This document shows positions 51,815 to 61,350 of a stretch of DNA of 64,000 bases, in pieces (position 1 is the stretch's first letter; every line of letters starts with the position of its first letter). The notes under the pieces are model-generated. The model was not told the origin of the DNA. It was given only the letters and a program-made list of their open reading frames with translations, and searched no databases. The DNA is from an uncultured Sphingomonas sp. GTDB lineage: Bacteria; Pseudomonadota; Alphaproteobacteria; Sphingomonadales; Sphingomonadaceae. The position numbers and the translations under genes were made by a program. Where the stretch lies: assembly GCA_913775795.1 (NCBI GenBank), contig CAJYLT010000031.1, positions 1 to 64,000 on the forward strand, in the 5' to 3' direction.

Positions 51815-52351
51815 ATGCCCGCCACCCCCGCCGCGCGCCTGACCGACATGCATGTCTGCCCGATGGTGACGCCGGGCACGCCGCCAATCCCGCATGTCGG
51901 TGGGCCGATCAGCGGGCCGTGCGCGCCGACCGTCATCATCGGCGGGCTGCCCGCCGCTCGTATCGGGGACATGGCGGTGTGCGTGGGACCGCCGGATGCG
52001 ATCACGATGGGATCGGCGACCGTCGTCACTTCTGGGATGCCGCAAGCGCGGATCAGCGATGCGTGCGCGCACGGGGGCAAGATCGTCGCGGGCTGTCCCA
52101 CGGTAATCGTCGGCGATGCCTCCGGCGGGGGCGGCGGCGGGGCGGGCGGGGCGGGACGGACCGCTACCGCCGATATGAGCGCCTATCAGGGCTTCGCTTC
52201 GATCGCCGCGGCGGAGGCGGTGAAGATGACGCAGAACCTGATCGCCGCGGCTCGTCACGGCACGCCGTTCTGCGAAATCTGCTACCGGAACGCCAGGGCG
52301 CGGGGGGTGGGCGAGGGCGAAGCGCAGGCGATCGGACGCGCCAATGGGTGA
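51815..52351 (+). CDS. PAAR-domain spike-tip protein
   Basis: This is a 178-residue protein. Residues 1-97 form a PAAR domain (DMHVCPM, GTPPIPHVGGPI, VIIGGLPAARIGDMAVC, ISDACAHGGKIVAGCPTVIVGD) with the His and Cys that bind zinc at the tip. A Gly-rich hinge (about 100-112) leads to a helical C-terminal extension of about 65 residues with a CEIC pair. The PAAR tip sharpens VgrG, and extensions usually recruit cargo. The following DUF4123 gene overlaps it by 8 bp, so it is probably the carrier for the effector encoded downstream. Confidence 0.93.
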   Translation: MPATPAARLTDMHVCPMVTPGTPPIPHVGGPISGPCAPTVIIGGLPAARIGDMAVCVGPPDAITMGSATVVTSGMPQARISDACAHGGKIVAGCPTVIVGDASGGGGGGAGGAGRTATADMSAYQGFASIAAAEAVKMTQNLIAAARHGTPFCEICYRNARARGVGEGEAQAIGRANG

Positions 52352-52844
52352 GGCGGTGCAGACCTATGCGCTCGTCGATCTGGCGGCGGCGCCCGCGCTT
52401 CTGTCGCTGGTGCTGGCAGCGGTCGAGCGCGGCGCGGCGCACCCGCTGTTCGAGGGGCCGATCGAGCCGATGGTGGCACGGGTCTCTCCCTATATCGTCG
52501 ATCCGGCGCGGGCGGGTGGGCTGCTCGATCACTGGCGCATACACGGACGACGCTGCCCCTGGGGCATCCTGATCGAGACGCCGTTGCCGCCGGCATCCGC
52601 GCGTCGCCATGTTCGGCGCTTCCTTCAGGTGCGCCTGCCCGACGGCACGGGACCCGTGTTGATGCGGCTTTGGGACCCGCGAGTGCTCGGCCCGTTCCTT
52701 CGTCATCTTGATCCGGCACAGCATGCGCGCGTGTTCGCACAGCCGATAGCATTTTGCTGGGAAGAGAACGGCCGATGGCATCGCTGTACTGCGAACGGCA
52801 TCCACGCGTTGGCTGACGCGATGCCGGGGACGCAAGCGGCATGA
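52344..52844 (+). CDS. DUF4123 T6SS effector-loading chaperone
   Basis: This 166-residue protein has a DUF4123-like pattern: YALVDLAAAP at the start, LFEGPIEPMVARVSPYIVD, a central RRHVRRFLQVRLPDGTGPVL with RLWDPRVLGPFL, and the family C-terminal half. DUF4123 proteins (Tec/TEAs) bind a specific effector and hand it to VgrG or PAAR (family knowledge). Its start lies inside the end of the PAAR gene. This strongly marks the genes just downstream as a cargo module. Confidence 0.88.
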   Translation: MGEAVQTYALVDLAAAPALLSLVLAAVERGAAHPLFEGPIEPMVARVSPYIVDPARAGGLLDHWRIHGRRCPWGILIETPLPPASARRHVRRFLQVRLPDGTGPVLMRLWDPRVLGPFLRHLDPAQHARVFAQPIAFCWEENGRWHRCTANGIHALADAMPGTQAA

Positions 52845-52914
52845 GCCGTCCAGCGCCCGTCGCGCCTGATCGGCACCAGCCGGAAGCCGCCCGCCCGGAT
52901 CGGCGGGCAGAGTC

Positions 52915-53253
52915 ATGCTGACGATCAACGCGGCGCAATTCGGCGCGTTCGCCGACGCGCGGCGGACCGCGCTGGCGACCCGCATCGGCGACTGGCTGGC
53001 GACGGAACTGCGCGGGACCGGCGGCGGATCTGCCCTTGGGGAACTGGTCGCGATCGTTGGTGATGCGGAGGCGGCGGGCATCGCCTCGGATCGCGACTGC
53101 GCGCTCTACGCCTTGCTCCTGCTATCGCAAGGGACCGACTGGCGCGCCACGCGGGCACAGCCCCCGGTGACCGCGATCCTGGACAATCAGGAGCTCAACG
53201 CCCGCTCGAAACTGGCGCAGTTGGCCGATCGGCTGGCGAAGGACGCGCGCTGA
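52915..53253 (+). CDS. Small protein of the T6SS cargo module
   Basis: This 112-residue soluble, mostly helical protein (LTINAAQFGAFADARR at the start, ALYALLLLSQGTDW in the middle) has no known catalytic motif. Small proteins of this kind often follow DUF4123 genes and precede the effector; their role is not established. A GC-rich leader of 70 bp containing a possible hairpin (arms near 52891-52909) separates it from the DUF4123 gene. Its TGA directly abuts the ATG of the large downstream gene, so the two are probably co-translated. Confidence 0.7.
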   Translation: MLTINAAQFGAFADARRTALATRIGDWLATELRGTGGGSALGELVAIVGDAEAAGIASDRDCALYALLLLSQGTDWRATRAQPPVTAILDNQELNARSKLAQLADRLAKDAR

Positions 53254-55161
53254 ATGTCGTTTCCCCCGCCCGATCGCCGCGTGCCGCCGCCCGGTCCGAC
53301 GCCCGCATCGCCGTCCGCTGCGCCGCCGGCAGGTCCGTCGTCCGGGCAGTTGCTGCTGACCGCGCGATCGCAATCGGCGGAGGCCAGCGGCCTAGCCGTG
53401 GATGCGCCGGCCGGGCCGGTGCTCACCTGCGCGGCAAAGGATTCGACGCCCGCCTCGCTGTGGTTCTGCGACCTCCAGTCCGCGACGTTGCAGATCGCGG
53501 AGAAGGCACTGCCCGTGCCCGGCACGCCGAACGCGGGATCCGGCCAGACCCATGTCTTCGTGCTGACGGCCCCGCGCCGGCGCGAGCCGGTGCAGCCGAC
53601 CGTCTGGCATCCCTATGTCGCCGACCTTGCCGACCACGACCTGGTGATTGAGGCGCTGTCCGACCCGCAGCTTAGCGAGCAGAGCTACGACCTATCGACG
53701 GGTAACTGGACCACGGCGGATGCGAACGACTTGGCGCCGCTTTTCGCGAGGCTGACATCGGTGAACGTCGATCAGCATCCGGGCCCGATCATCGGTCATC
53801 CGCACCAGACGATTTCCGGCGGGCTGGGCGAGAGCGACCTGGGGCGCGCGATCGGCGGCGCCGTCTATGCCGCGTCGCCCGAGACGACGGGGGGCGAGTG
53901 GCTCGCGCTCTGGCCATTCGCTGCCGAACGGGCGCGGCGATACACGTTCAAGGCCGAATCGTGCGGGGTCAGCCGCGGTGATCGGGCAGTCGAGCACCTC
54001 GCCTTCCGCCTCGTCATCTTGCCGCGCGAGGAGTGGACGATCGGCATCGGCCTGCCCGGAGCCCCCGGATCGGGCGGATGGTCGAAGAAAAAGGTGGGCG
54101 ATCTCGCCCGCAAGCCGGGCGGCGACCGCCTCGTCGCCGACGAGATCAAGGTCAGGCGCTACGACGCGGACGGCGCGCGGACCGAGGTGAAGACCCGGAA
54201 GAACAGCCGCAAGCTGGGCTACAAGGAAACGATCGTCGCGGAGACGACCGAAGCGGTCGGCTTGATCCAGATGCGGACGAGCCCCGTTGCGGAGAAGGGA
54301 AGGCTTTCCAAAGAGGATAGCCAGCCGAAGACCCGGTTGCTGCCTCTGACCTTCACCTATCGTGCAGCCGGGCAGGAGCGGACGTTCAAGTTCGACGACG
54401 GATTCAAGGACGATCTTGAATCGGTCGCCAGTGGCGCCTCGGCGGCGATGCCGAAGAATGCGCGCGCGGCGATGCGCAAGGCGCGGCAGCTCGCCCGGCG
54501 GCTGAGCCAGATCAAGACGCTGTCCGACGAGATCGGGAAACTGTTCTCGCTCGGCTCGGTCGGCTGGCAGGTGAAGTATGAGTGGGACTGGTTCCGGTCG
54601 GAGTTGCAGTTGCACTTCGGCACGCGCTGGCCCGCGGCCTATGCCGAGCAGCATCGTGTCCATTATGTCGAGCGCTTTTTCGGCGTGGGCGGCGAATGCT
54701 CGCTCATCGCCGGGTCGGTTGAGGGGCTGGTGGGCCTCGATTTCGACAAGCTGGGCTTCAAGCTGTTCGCCAAGCTCTACGTCAAGGTGTCGTTTGACGC
54801 CAAGCTGGGCGGACATGGCTCTATCGCCTATACCAATCCGCAGGACATTCGACCGGCGGCGCTCCGCTTCGACGCGAAAGGGGCGCTGAAGTTCGACGTG
54901 GACGCCGGGGTGACGGCGGGCGCGAATGCCTATGGCGCGTCGCTTCGCGCGCGCGCCGCGCTGACCTATGAGCTGAAGGGCGACATCAACGGCTATTTCA
55001 GCGCGGACGGAAACCACCGGCTGGTGGCGAACGCCAGCGGCGGGCCGATGCAATTGGTCGCCGAGGTCGAAAAGCCGTGGGGCTCCGTCCGCACCTATCA
55101 GATCGAGCCGCGCACCTTGTTCGACGAGGCGACGCTTTGCGACAACAAGTCGCTCCTGTGA
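53254..55161 (+). CDS. Candidate T6SS effector, 635 residues, unknown activity
   Basis: The gene follows PAAR, DUF4123 and the small cargo protein without a gap, so T6SS delivery is likely. The protein has no signal peptide. It starts with a Pro-rich tail (about 1-40), then a beta-rich region (about 50-330). A helical Lys/Arg/Ala segment (about 390-440, MRKARQLARRLSQIKTL) is followed by VKYEWDWFRSELQLHFG, a short hydrophobic stretch (about 485-500) and a beta-rich C-terminal half with alternating patterns (AKLYVKVSFDAKLGG, LRARAALTYELKGDI). The last part could form an amphipathic beta structure, which might indicate membrane targeting, but no known toxin motif was recognised. The downstream 274-residue gene overlaps its stop and is the best immunity candidate. 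Confidence 0.72.
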   Translation: MSFPPPDRRVPPPGPTPASPSAAPPAGPSSGQLLLTARSQSAEASGLAVDAPAGPVLTCAAKDSTPASLWFCDLQSATLQIAEKALPVPGTPNAGSGQTHVFVLTAPRRREPVQPTVWHPYVADLADHDLVIEALSDPQLSEQSYDLSTGNWTTADANDLAPLFARLTSVNVDQHPGPIIGHPHQTISGGLGESDLGRAIGGAVYAASPETTGGEWLALWPFAAERARRYTFKAESCGVSRGDRAVEHLAFRLVILPREEWTIGIGLPGAPGSGGWSKKKVGDLARKPGGDRLVADEIKVRRYDADGARTEVKTRKNSRKLGYKETIVAETTEAVGLIQMRTSPVAEKGRLSKEDSQPKTRLLPLTFTYRAAGQERTFKFDDGFKDDLESVASGASAAMPKNARAAMRKARQLARRLSQIKTLSDEIGKLFSLGSVGWQVKYEWDWFRSELQLHFGTRWPAAYAEQHRVHYVERFFGVGGECSLIAGSVEGLVGLDFDKLGFKLFAKLYVKVSFDAKLGGHGSIAYTNPQDIRPAALRFDAKGALKFDVDAGVTAGANAYGASLRARAALTYELKGDINGYFSADGNHRLVANASGGPMQLVAEVEKPWGSVRTYQIEPRTLFDEATLCDNKSLL

Positions 55162-55982
55162 CCGATCGCCGCCTCTCCCACATGCTGGACATCAGCGGCG
55201 GCGCCGATGCCGCCTATCTGATCCGCGTCAACGGCGTGACGCGATCGTTGGAGCGCGGCGGGCATCCGAGCGCCCAGTCGCTGTTCATCGAACAGGACGT
55301 GCTGCCCGGTGCCAACCGGATCGAGGCGTGGGTGACGGCGCGCGGCGGCGATCCGGCGGGGCCGGCGCTGCCGCTTCGGACGCCGCCGCCCGATGCGCTA
55401 CGCTTCACGTGGCGCGTGCGCGGTGACGAAGTGCGGCCGGGTGAGGGGGGTGAGGGGACCGTCTTCATGCATCCGCTGGCCGACGGCGAATGGTCCTGCG
55501 TCGCGGCGGGCGAAATGCTGCCCCACTCGCTCGAGCTCCGCTTCGTGGCGCACGGCGCGTTTGAGCCGCCGGTCTGGACGCGCGCGGACCGCGTTGACGC
55601 AGCGGCGGTGCGAGAGCGGGTGTTGGCGGAAGTCGCCCGGCTCGCCCGCCTGCTCGACGGCGGCGAGATCGGTGCGTTCACGGAGGCGGCGATCCCCCGG
55701 TACACCGACATCGCCCGTGCGCTCCCCGGTGGGCCGGATCCGGCGACGATGCGGGCGATCGACGAGATCGAACTGGAGGCGGTCCGCGCGGATCCAGCGT
55801 TCATGCTCGCGTCCATCGATCCCGCGGCCATGCGCGTCGCGGTCGAAGCCTCGGGACGGCTCATCACCTGTTCGCGCGGTGATGGCACCGCGGCGCTGCG
55901 TGCCCGGCAATCACGCGGGCCGGTGATCGACCTCCCTCTCGCCTTTGCGGTGATCGGCGGGCAGCTTCGGGTCGTTCGCTAG
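55158..55982 (+). CDS. Candidate immunity or accessory protein of the cargo module
   Basis: This protein of about 274 residues starts at GTG 55158, overlapping the effector stop (GTGA); an ATG at 55182 is an alternative. It is soluble and lacks a signal peptide. The N-terminal half is beta-rich (YLIRVNGVTRSLERGG, NRIEAWVTARGG), as in immunity or adaptor domains. The C-terminal half is helical (VRERVLAEVARLARLLDGGE) and ends with strands (LPLAFAVIGGQLRVVR). The tight coupling suggests it protects the cell from, or assists, the upstream protein. The assignment rests on position only. Confidence 0.65.
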   Translation: MTDRRLSHMLDISGGADAAYLIRVNGVTRSLERGGHPSAQSLFIEQDVLPGANRIEAWVTARGGDPAGPALPLRTPPPDALRFTWRVRGDEVRPGEGGEGTVFMHPLADGEWSCVAAGEMLPHSLELRFVAHGAFEPPVWTRADRVDAAAVRERVLAEVARLARLLDGGEIGAFTEAAIPRYTDIARALPGGPDPATMRAIDEIELEAVRADPAFMLASIDPAAMRVAVEASGRLITCSRGDGTAALRARQSRGPVIDLPLAFAVIGGQLRVVR

Positions 55983-56053
55983 CGGCGGTAGAGCGGTCGA
56001 TGGCCGGCTTGCCTCGCTCGACCTCGGTCACCGAACGTGAGAGAGAGGCGGGC

Positions 56054-56881
56054 ATGATCGTGAACCCCTCCATGACCCGCTCGTCGGACCGAAGCATCGC
56101 CCTGCTGATCGACGCGGACAATGTCTCGCACGGCAAGATCGCCGCCATGCTCGCCGAGCTTTCCAAATATGGCGTCGCCAATATCCGGCGCGCGTATGGC
56201 GATTGGACAAGCACCGGGCTGAAGGGCTGGACCGGCAAGCTGCACGAGCATGCCATCCGGCCGATCCAGCAATTCAGCTATTCGAAGGGCAAGAACGCAA
56301 CCGACATCGCCCTGGTCATCGATGCGATGGAGCTGCTTTACACCCAGAAGCTGGACGCGTTCTGCATCGCGTCGAGCGATGCGGACTTCACCCCGCTGGT
56401 GATGCAGCTTCGCGCGAACGGGCATGACGTCTACGGCTTCGGTGAGCGCAAGACGCCCGATCCGTTCGTCAATGCTTGCACGACCTTCCTGTATCTCGAC
56501 CGGTTGGGGGAGGAGGACAATCCCGTCGGCAAGGCCGAGCCTGCCCCGCCGCCCACGGTGCAATCCACGGCGAAGCCCGCCCGGGCCGACGCGAGCGAGG
56601 CCAAGCCCGCAAAGCCGCTCAGCCAGGACGCAAAGCTCGTCGAGGTCCTGAGGGGCGCCGTACAGGCGACGGCGGGCGAGGATGGCTGGGCGCCCCTCGG
56701 CGCCGCCGGGAATGCCGTCAAACGGCAGGCGCCGATCGATCCCCGGAATTACGGCGCGCGCAACTTTTCGAAGCTGTTCGAATCGGTGGGGCTGTTCGAC
56801 ATCGTCCGCGCGGAGGAAAACGGGCAGAGCTACGTCGCCGATCGGCGGAACAAGGACCGAACCCCTTCACCACGATTCTGA
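56054..56881 (+). CDS. NYN-domain (LabA/DUF88) protein with C-terminal OST-HTH/LOTUS domain
   Basis: The start at 56054 (MIVNPSMTRSSDRS) has AGAGAGGCGGG upstream. The protein has about 275 residues. The PIN-like NYN nuclease domain occupies about residues 10-155, with acidic residues in LLIDADNVS, KNATDIALVIDAM and ASSDADFTPL, so metal-dependent RNA cleavage is plausible. A Pro/Ala-rich linker (about 160-195) precedes an OST-HTH/LOTUS domain (about 200-268: LVEVLRGAVQATAGEDGWAP, NFSKLFESVGLFDI) that binds RNA. Such proteins are linked to RNA turnover. It has no clear tie to the T6SS other than position, and faces the MFS gene. Confidence 0.87.
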   Translation: MIVNPSMTRSSDRSIALLIDADNVSHGKIAAMLAELSKYGVANIRRAYGDWTSTGLKGWTGKLHEHAIRPIQQFSYSKGKNATDIALVIDAMELLYTQKLDAFCIASSDADFTPLVMQLRANGHDVYGFGERKTPDPFVNACTTFLYLDRLGEEDNPVGKAEPAPPPTVQSTAKPARADASEAKPAKPLSQDAKLVEVLRGAVQATAGEDGWAPLGAAGNAVKRQAPIDPRNYGARNFSKLFESVGLFDIVRAEENGQSYVADRRNKDRTPSPRF

Positions 56882-56919
56882 ATTCGGCCCTGCCGCGATC
56901 GAGGCTGGCTTGCTGGCTT

Positions 56920-58233
56920 CTAATGCGCGAGTGACCGGCCACGCTCGATCCGCGGCAAGAGGAGGAAAAACCCCGCGGCCGACAGGGTGAGAACGAGGGA
57001 AAGCAGCGCCATCGGCGCCAGGTTGCTGCCGGTCGCGTCGCGGATCGCCGGCACCGCATTCTGTGCCGCGAAGCCGCCGAGGTTGCCGATCGAGTTGATC
57101 GCGGCGAGGCCCGCGGCGGCATGGGCGCCGGTCAGCAGCCGCTGCGGCACGCTCCAGAACATCGGTTGCCCCGCGAACACCGCGGCGGCGGCCACGCACA
57201 GGCAGGCGAACTTGATCGGTGCGCCGGGCAGCACGACGCTGCCCACCAGTGCAGCCGCCGCGACGAGCATCGGTCCGACGATATGCCAGCGGCTCGCGCC
57301 ATGCCGCGCGGCATGTCGCGGCAGCGCCCAGAGCGCCAGTCCCACGCAGGCCCAGGGCACGATGTTGAGCAGCCCGTTCTGAAGGTCGGTTGCGCCGAAC
57401 CCGCGCACGATCGTCGGCAGCCAATAGCTGAGGCCATACGCCCCGAGCGGCATGGCGAAATAGAGCGCGGCCAGCCGCAGCACGTCGGGATCGACCATCG
57501 CGCGCCACGCGGAGCCCTCCACCACCTGTGCGGGCTCGGCCGCCAGCGTGTCGGCCAGCCATGCCTTGTCCGCCGCGCTCAGGAAGCGGGCATCCTCCGG
57601 CCGGCTCGGCAGCGCGAGGAGCACGACAGGGGTCATCAGGATCGCCGGGATGCCCGTCGCGACGAAGATCCACTGCCAGCCGGCAAGCCCCCAGAGCCCG
57701 CCCATCTCGAGCAGCGCGCCGCCGATCAGCGACCCGACCGCGTTGGCGACCGCGCTGGCGATCATGAACCACCCGACCATCTGCGCGCGCCGCGCCTGTG
57801 GGTACCAGAGCGTCAGCACGAACAGCACGCCGGGGAAGAACCCGGCCTCCGCCACGCCGAGCAGGAAGCGCAGCAGGTAGAACATCGTCGCGTCGCGCGT
57901 GAACCCGAGCGCGACCGTGATAAGCCCCCAGGTGCCGAGGATCCGCGCGAACCACACCCGCGCGCCGACACGCGCGAGGATGACGTTCGACGGCGCCTCG
58001 AACAGGAAATAGCCGAGGAAGAACAGGCTCGCCCCGAGGCCATAGGCAGCCTCCGACAGGCTCAGCGCGTCCACCATCTCGAGCTTGGCGTAGGACACGT
58101 TCTGGCGGTCGATATAGGCCAGGAGGTAGAGGACGAAGAGCAGCGGCATCAGCCGCCGGCTGATCCGCCGCAGGACGCGCTCGCCCGCAGCACTGGTCGC
58201 CGCTCCGTCGATCGGTGGTCGCCTGTCGTGCAT
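56920..58233 (-). CDS. MFS transporter, anion:cation symporter (ACS) family
   Basis: This protein of about 437 residues has 12 predicted membrane helices in two halves. ACS-type signatures are FVLYLLAYIDRQNVSYAKL in helix 1, YFLFEAPSNVIL in helix 4 and LLRFLLGVAEAGFFPGV later. The family moves organic anions such as tartrate, phthalate, hexuronates or sugar acids with protons. ATG 58233 is preferred, since GGGAGGAG sits 6 bp upstream; the GTG at 58239 is an alternative. No catabolic genes are adjacent, so the substrate cannot be assigned. Confidence 0.9.
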   Translation of the reverse strand: MHDRRPPIDGAATSAAGERVLRRISRRLMPLLFVLYLLAYIDRQNVSYAKLEMVDALSLSEAAYGLGASLFFLGYFLFEAPSNVILARVGARVWFARILGTWGLITVALGFTRDATMFYLLRFLLGVAEAGFFPGVLFVLTLWYPQARRAQMVGWFMIASAVANAVGSLIGGALLEMGGLWGLAGWQWIFVATGIPAILMTPVVLLALPSRPEDARFLSAADKAWLADTLAAEPAQVVEGSAWRAMVDPDVLRLAALYFAMPLGAYGLSYWLPTIVRGFGATDLQNGLLNIVPWACVGLALWALPRHAARHGASRWHIVGPMLVAAAALVGSVVLPGAPIKFACLCVAAAAVFAGQPMFWSVPQRLLTGAHAAAGLAAINSIGNLGGFAAQNAVPAIRDATGSNLAPMALLSLVLTLSAAGFFLLLPRIERGRSLAH

Positions 58234-58308
58234 ATCCACTCCTCCCGTCCAACCGCCTATGCCGGGGAAACGGCGACCGGGCCAGAAAAAGCGGGCGAAT
58301 ACCGCCGT

Positions 58309-59614
58309 CTATCGCGCGGTCAGTCCCGCAAGCCGGATCAGCGCGCCGCCCGCCGCGCCGCTGGCGATCTCGATCCGCCCGCCATGCGCGACCGCGACCT
58401 GCCGGGCGAGGTGAAGGCCGATGCCCGATCCCTCGGCCTTGGTGGTGAAGAAGGGGAGCAGCACGTCGCCGCGCAGCGCCTCGGCGATGCCGGGGCCGTC
58501 GTCCTCGACCTCGATCGCGATGCCGCCCTCCGCCTCCGCGATCCGCAGGCGGACGTGACGGCGGCCGGGCATGTCGCTGGCCTGTCCGGCATTGCGCAGC
58601 AGGTTGATGAGTGCTTGTGCCAGCAAGTCCGGGTCGGCGTCGATCGTCAGGTCGCGCTCGATCTCGCAGTCGAGGCGATGCTCGACCCACTCGACCGCGA
58701 ACAGCCGGGCGAGCTCGTCGGCAAAGGGCCGTGCCGCGAACCGGCGGCGGCGGGCGACGAGCGGGCGGGCGACCTCGCGGTAATTGTCGATGAAGCGGCG
58801 CGTCGATTCGGCCCGGCGCGCGAGCGTGCCGACCGCCAGCCGCGCATCGGCCAGCTCGACCGGATCCTCGCCGAGCAGGACCGCCGCCGTGCCGGCGAGC
58901 GAGACGATCGGGGTCAGCGAGTTGAGGATCTCGTGCGTCAGCACCCGGACCATCGCGGTCTGGGCGCCGGTCTCCGCCCGGTCGAGTGCGTGCTGGATCG
59001 GCTCGACCAGCACCGCGCGGACCGGCACGCCGGCGCGGGTGAGGTCGGCGGCGCGCACGATCGCGCGCTGCGTGCCGGCGGGAAGGTCGAGCGGGATCGG
59101 CTCGCCGCCGCCGGGCTCGCCCGCCAGGATCGCGGCAAAGGGCGCGTCGATGGGGGCGAGGCGATCGATGTCACCCGCCGCTGCGGTGCCGAACAGCGTG
59201 CGCGCCGCGCGATTGGCAAGGTGGATGCGACCCCCCTCGATCACGAGAAGCGCGACGGGCATGTCGTCGATCAGCCCCTCGAGGAAGCGGATTTCCCCGG
59301 CATCGCGGGAGCGCGCGCGGTCGAGGTCGCGCATCGCGCCGTTGAGCGCATCGGCGAGCGCGGCGAAGCTCGAGCCCCCGGCGCGCGGCATCCGGGTCGA
59401 GGCATCGCCGCGGCGCAGCGCCTCGACCAGGTCGGCAAGCGCGCGGTTGGTGCGCGCGGCGTGGCGCAGCAGGCCGGCGAGCCCGCCGGCCGCCGCCAGC
59501 GCCGCGACGACGAGCGTCGCCGCCCCGCCGCCGCGCTCCCACCCCGCGACCAGCGCCGCGACGCCGGCAGCGAGCAGCAACGCCCAGCCGAGTGCGATCG
59601 CGGTGAAGCGGCGA

Positions 59615-59625
<11 letters not shown>
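58309..59625 (-). CDS. Sensor histidine kinase, NtrY-like
   Basis: This 438-residue kinase has two N-terminal membrane helices (about 8-28 and 36-52), a HAMP-like segment, a PAS-like domain (about 115-215, including GLIDDMPVALLVIEGG), a HisKA H-box (VLTHEILNSLTPIVSL, His near residue 241) and a HATPase domain with LINLLRNAGQA (N box), DDGPGI (G1) and GSGIGLHLARQV (G2). It should phosphorylate the sigma-54 regulator encoded upstream; the two genes overlap by 11 bp. Kinases of this type often control adjacent MacAB-like exporters and sense envelope or peptide stress (inference). Confidence 0.92.
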
Positions 59626-60997
<1,372 letters not shown>

Positions 60998-61050
60998 AAT
61001 CCCCCGGCTGTCCTGGCCGCATTCGTACAGCGGCCGTCCGGGATCGCACA

Positions 61051-61068
61051 CACAAAAGCCGTGCCAAC
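61051..61068 (-). promoter_or_regulatory. Possible sigma-54 promoter facing the regulator gene
   Basis: Read on the minus strand, TTGGCACG-GCTT-TTGTG has the -24 GG at 61065-61064 and GT where the -12 GC should be, 12 bp on. Transcription would start near 61040, about 43 bp before the regulator start. It is weaker than the divergent site, but suggests autoregulation of the two-component operon. Confidence 0.45.
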
Positions 61069-61092
61069 CGAACGCGCGCCTCATCGACGGGC

Positions 61093-61109
61093 TTGGCACG
61101 GAAGCTGCT
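61093..61109 (+). promoter_or_regulatory. Sigma-54 promoter of the exporter operon
   Basis: TTGGCACG-GAAG-CTGCT matches the -24/-12 consensus (TGGCACG-N4-TTGCW) except for one base. GG (61095-61096) and GC (61107-61108) are exactly 12 bp apart. The predicted start is near 61120, 30 bp before the first gene of the exporter operon. Confidence 0.78.
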
Positions 61110-61149
61110 AGTTCGGCGGCATGGCTCTGCTTCCCGAGAAAGACGGACG

Positions 61150-61350
61150 ATGAAATCCGATCGCACGCTGCCGATCCTGATCGCCTTGCTGGTGGGCGCG
61201 GCGTGGTCGCTGCCCGTGGTGGCGCCCTCGCCCTGGTCGGTCCGGCTGGATATCGCGTCGCTGACGCTTTCGATCAGCGGCGGGGGCGAGGCTGTCCGCA
61301 ATCGAACAGCGCTGTTCGAAATCGGACAACGGGTCGGGGGACGGCTGTGA
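61150..61350 (+). CDS. Small exported or membrane protein (66 residues)
   Basis: This 66-residue protein begins MKSDRTLPILIALLVGAAWS. One hydrophobic segment (residues 7-27) could be a signal anchor, followed by a Ser/Arg-rich tail of about 40 residues. It is the first gene after the sigma-54 promoter and its stop overlaps the next start (GTGA), so it is a real member of the operon. A possible role is a regulator or partner of the exporter; there is no known domain. Confidence 0.65.
   Translation: MKSDRTLPILIALLVGAAWSLPVVAPSPWSVRLDIASLTLSISGGGEAVRNRTALFEIGQRVGGRL

Noticed and set aside
52845..52914. Intrinsic terminator between DUF4123 and the next gene
   Set aside because: A GC-rich hairpin is possible, but there is no T-run and the downstream gene is part of the same module.
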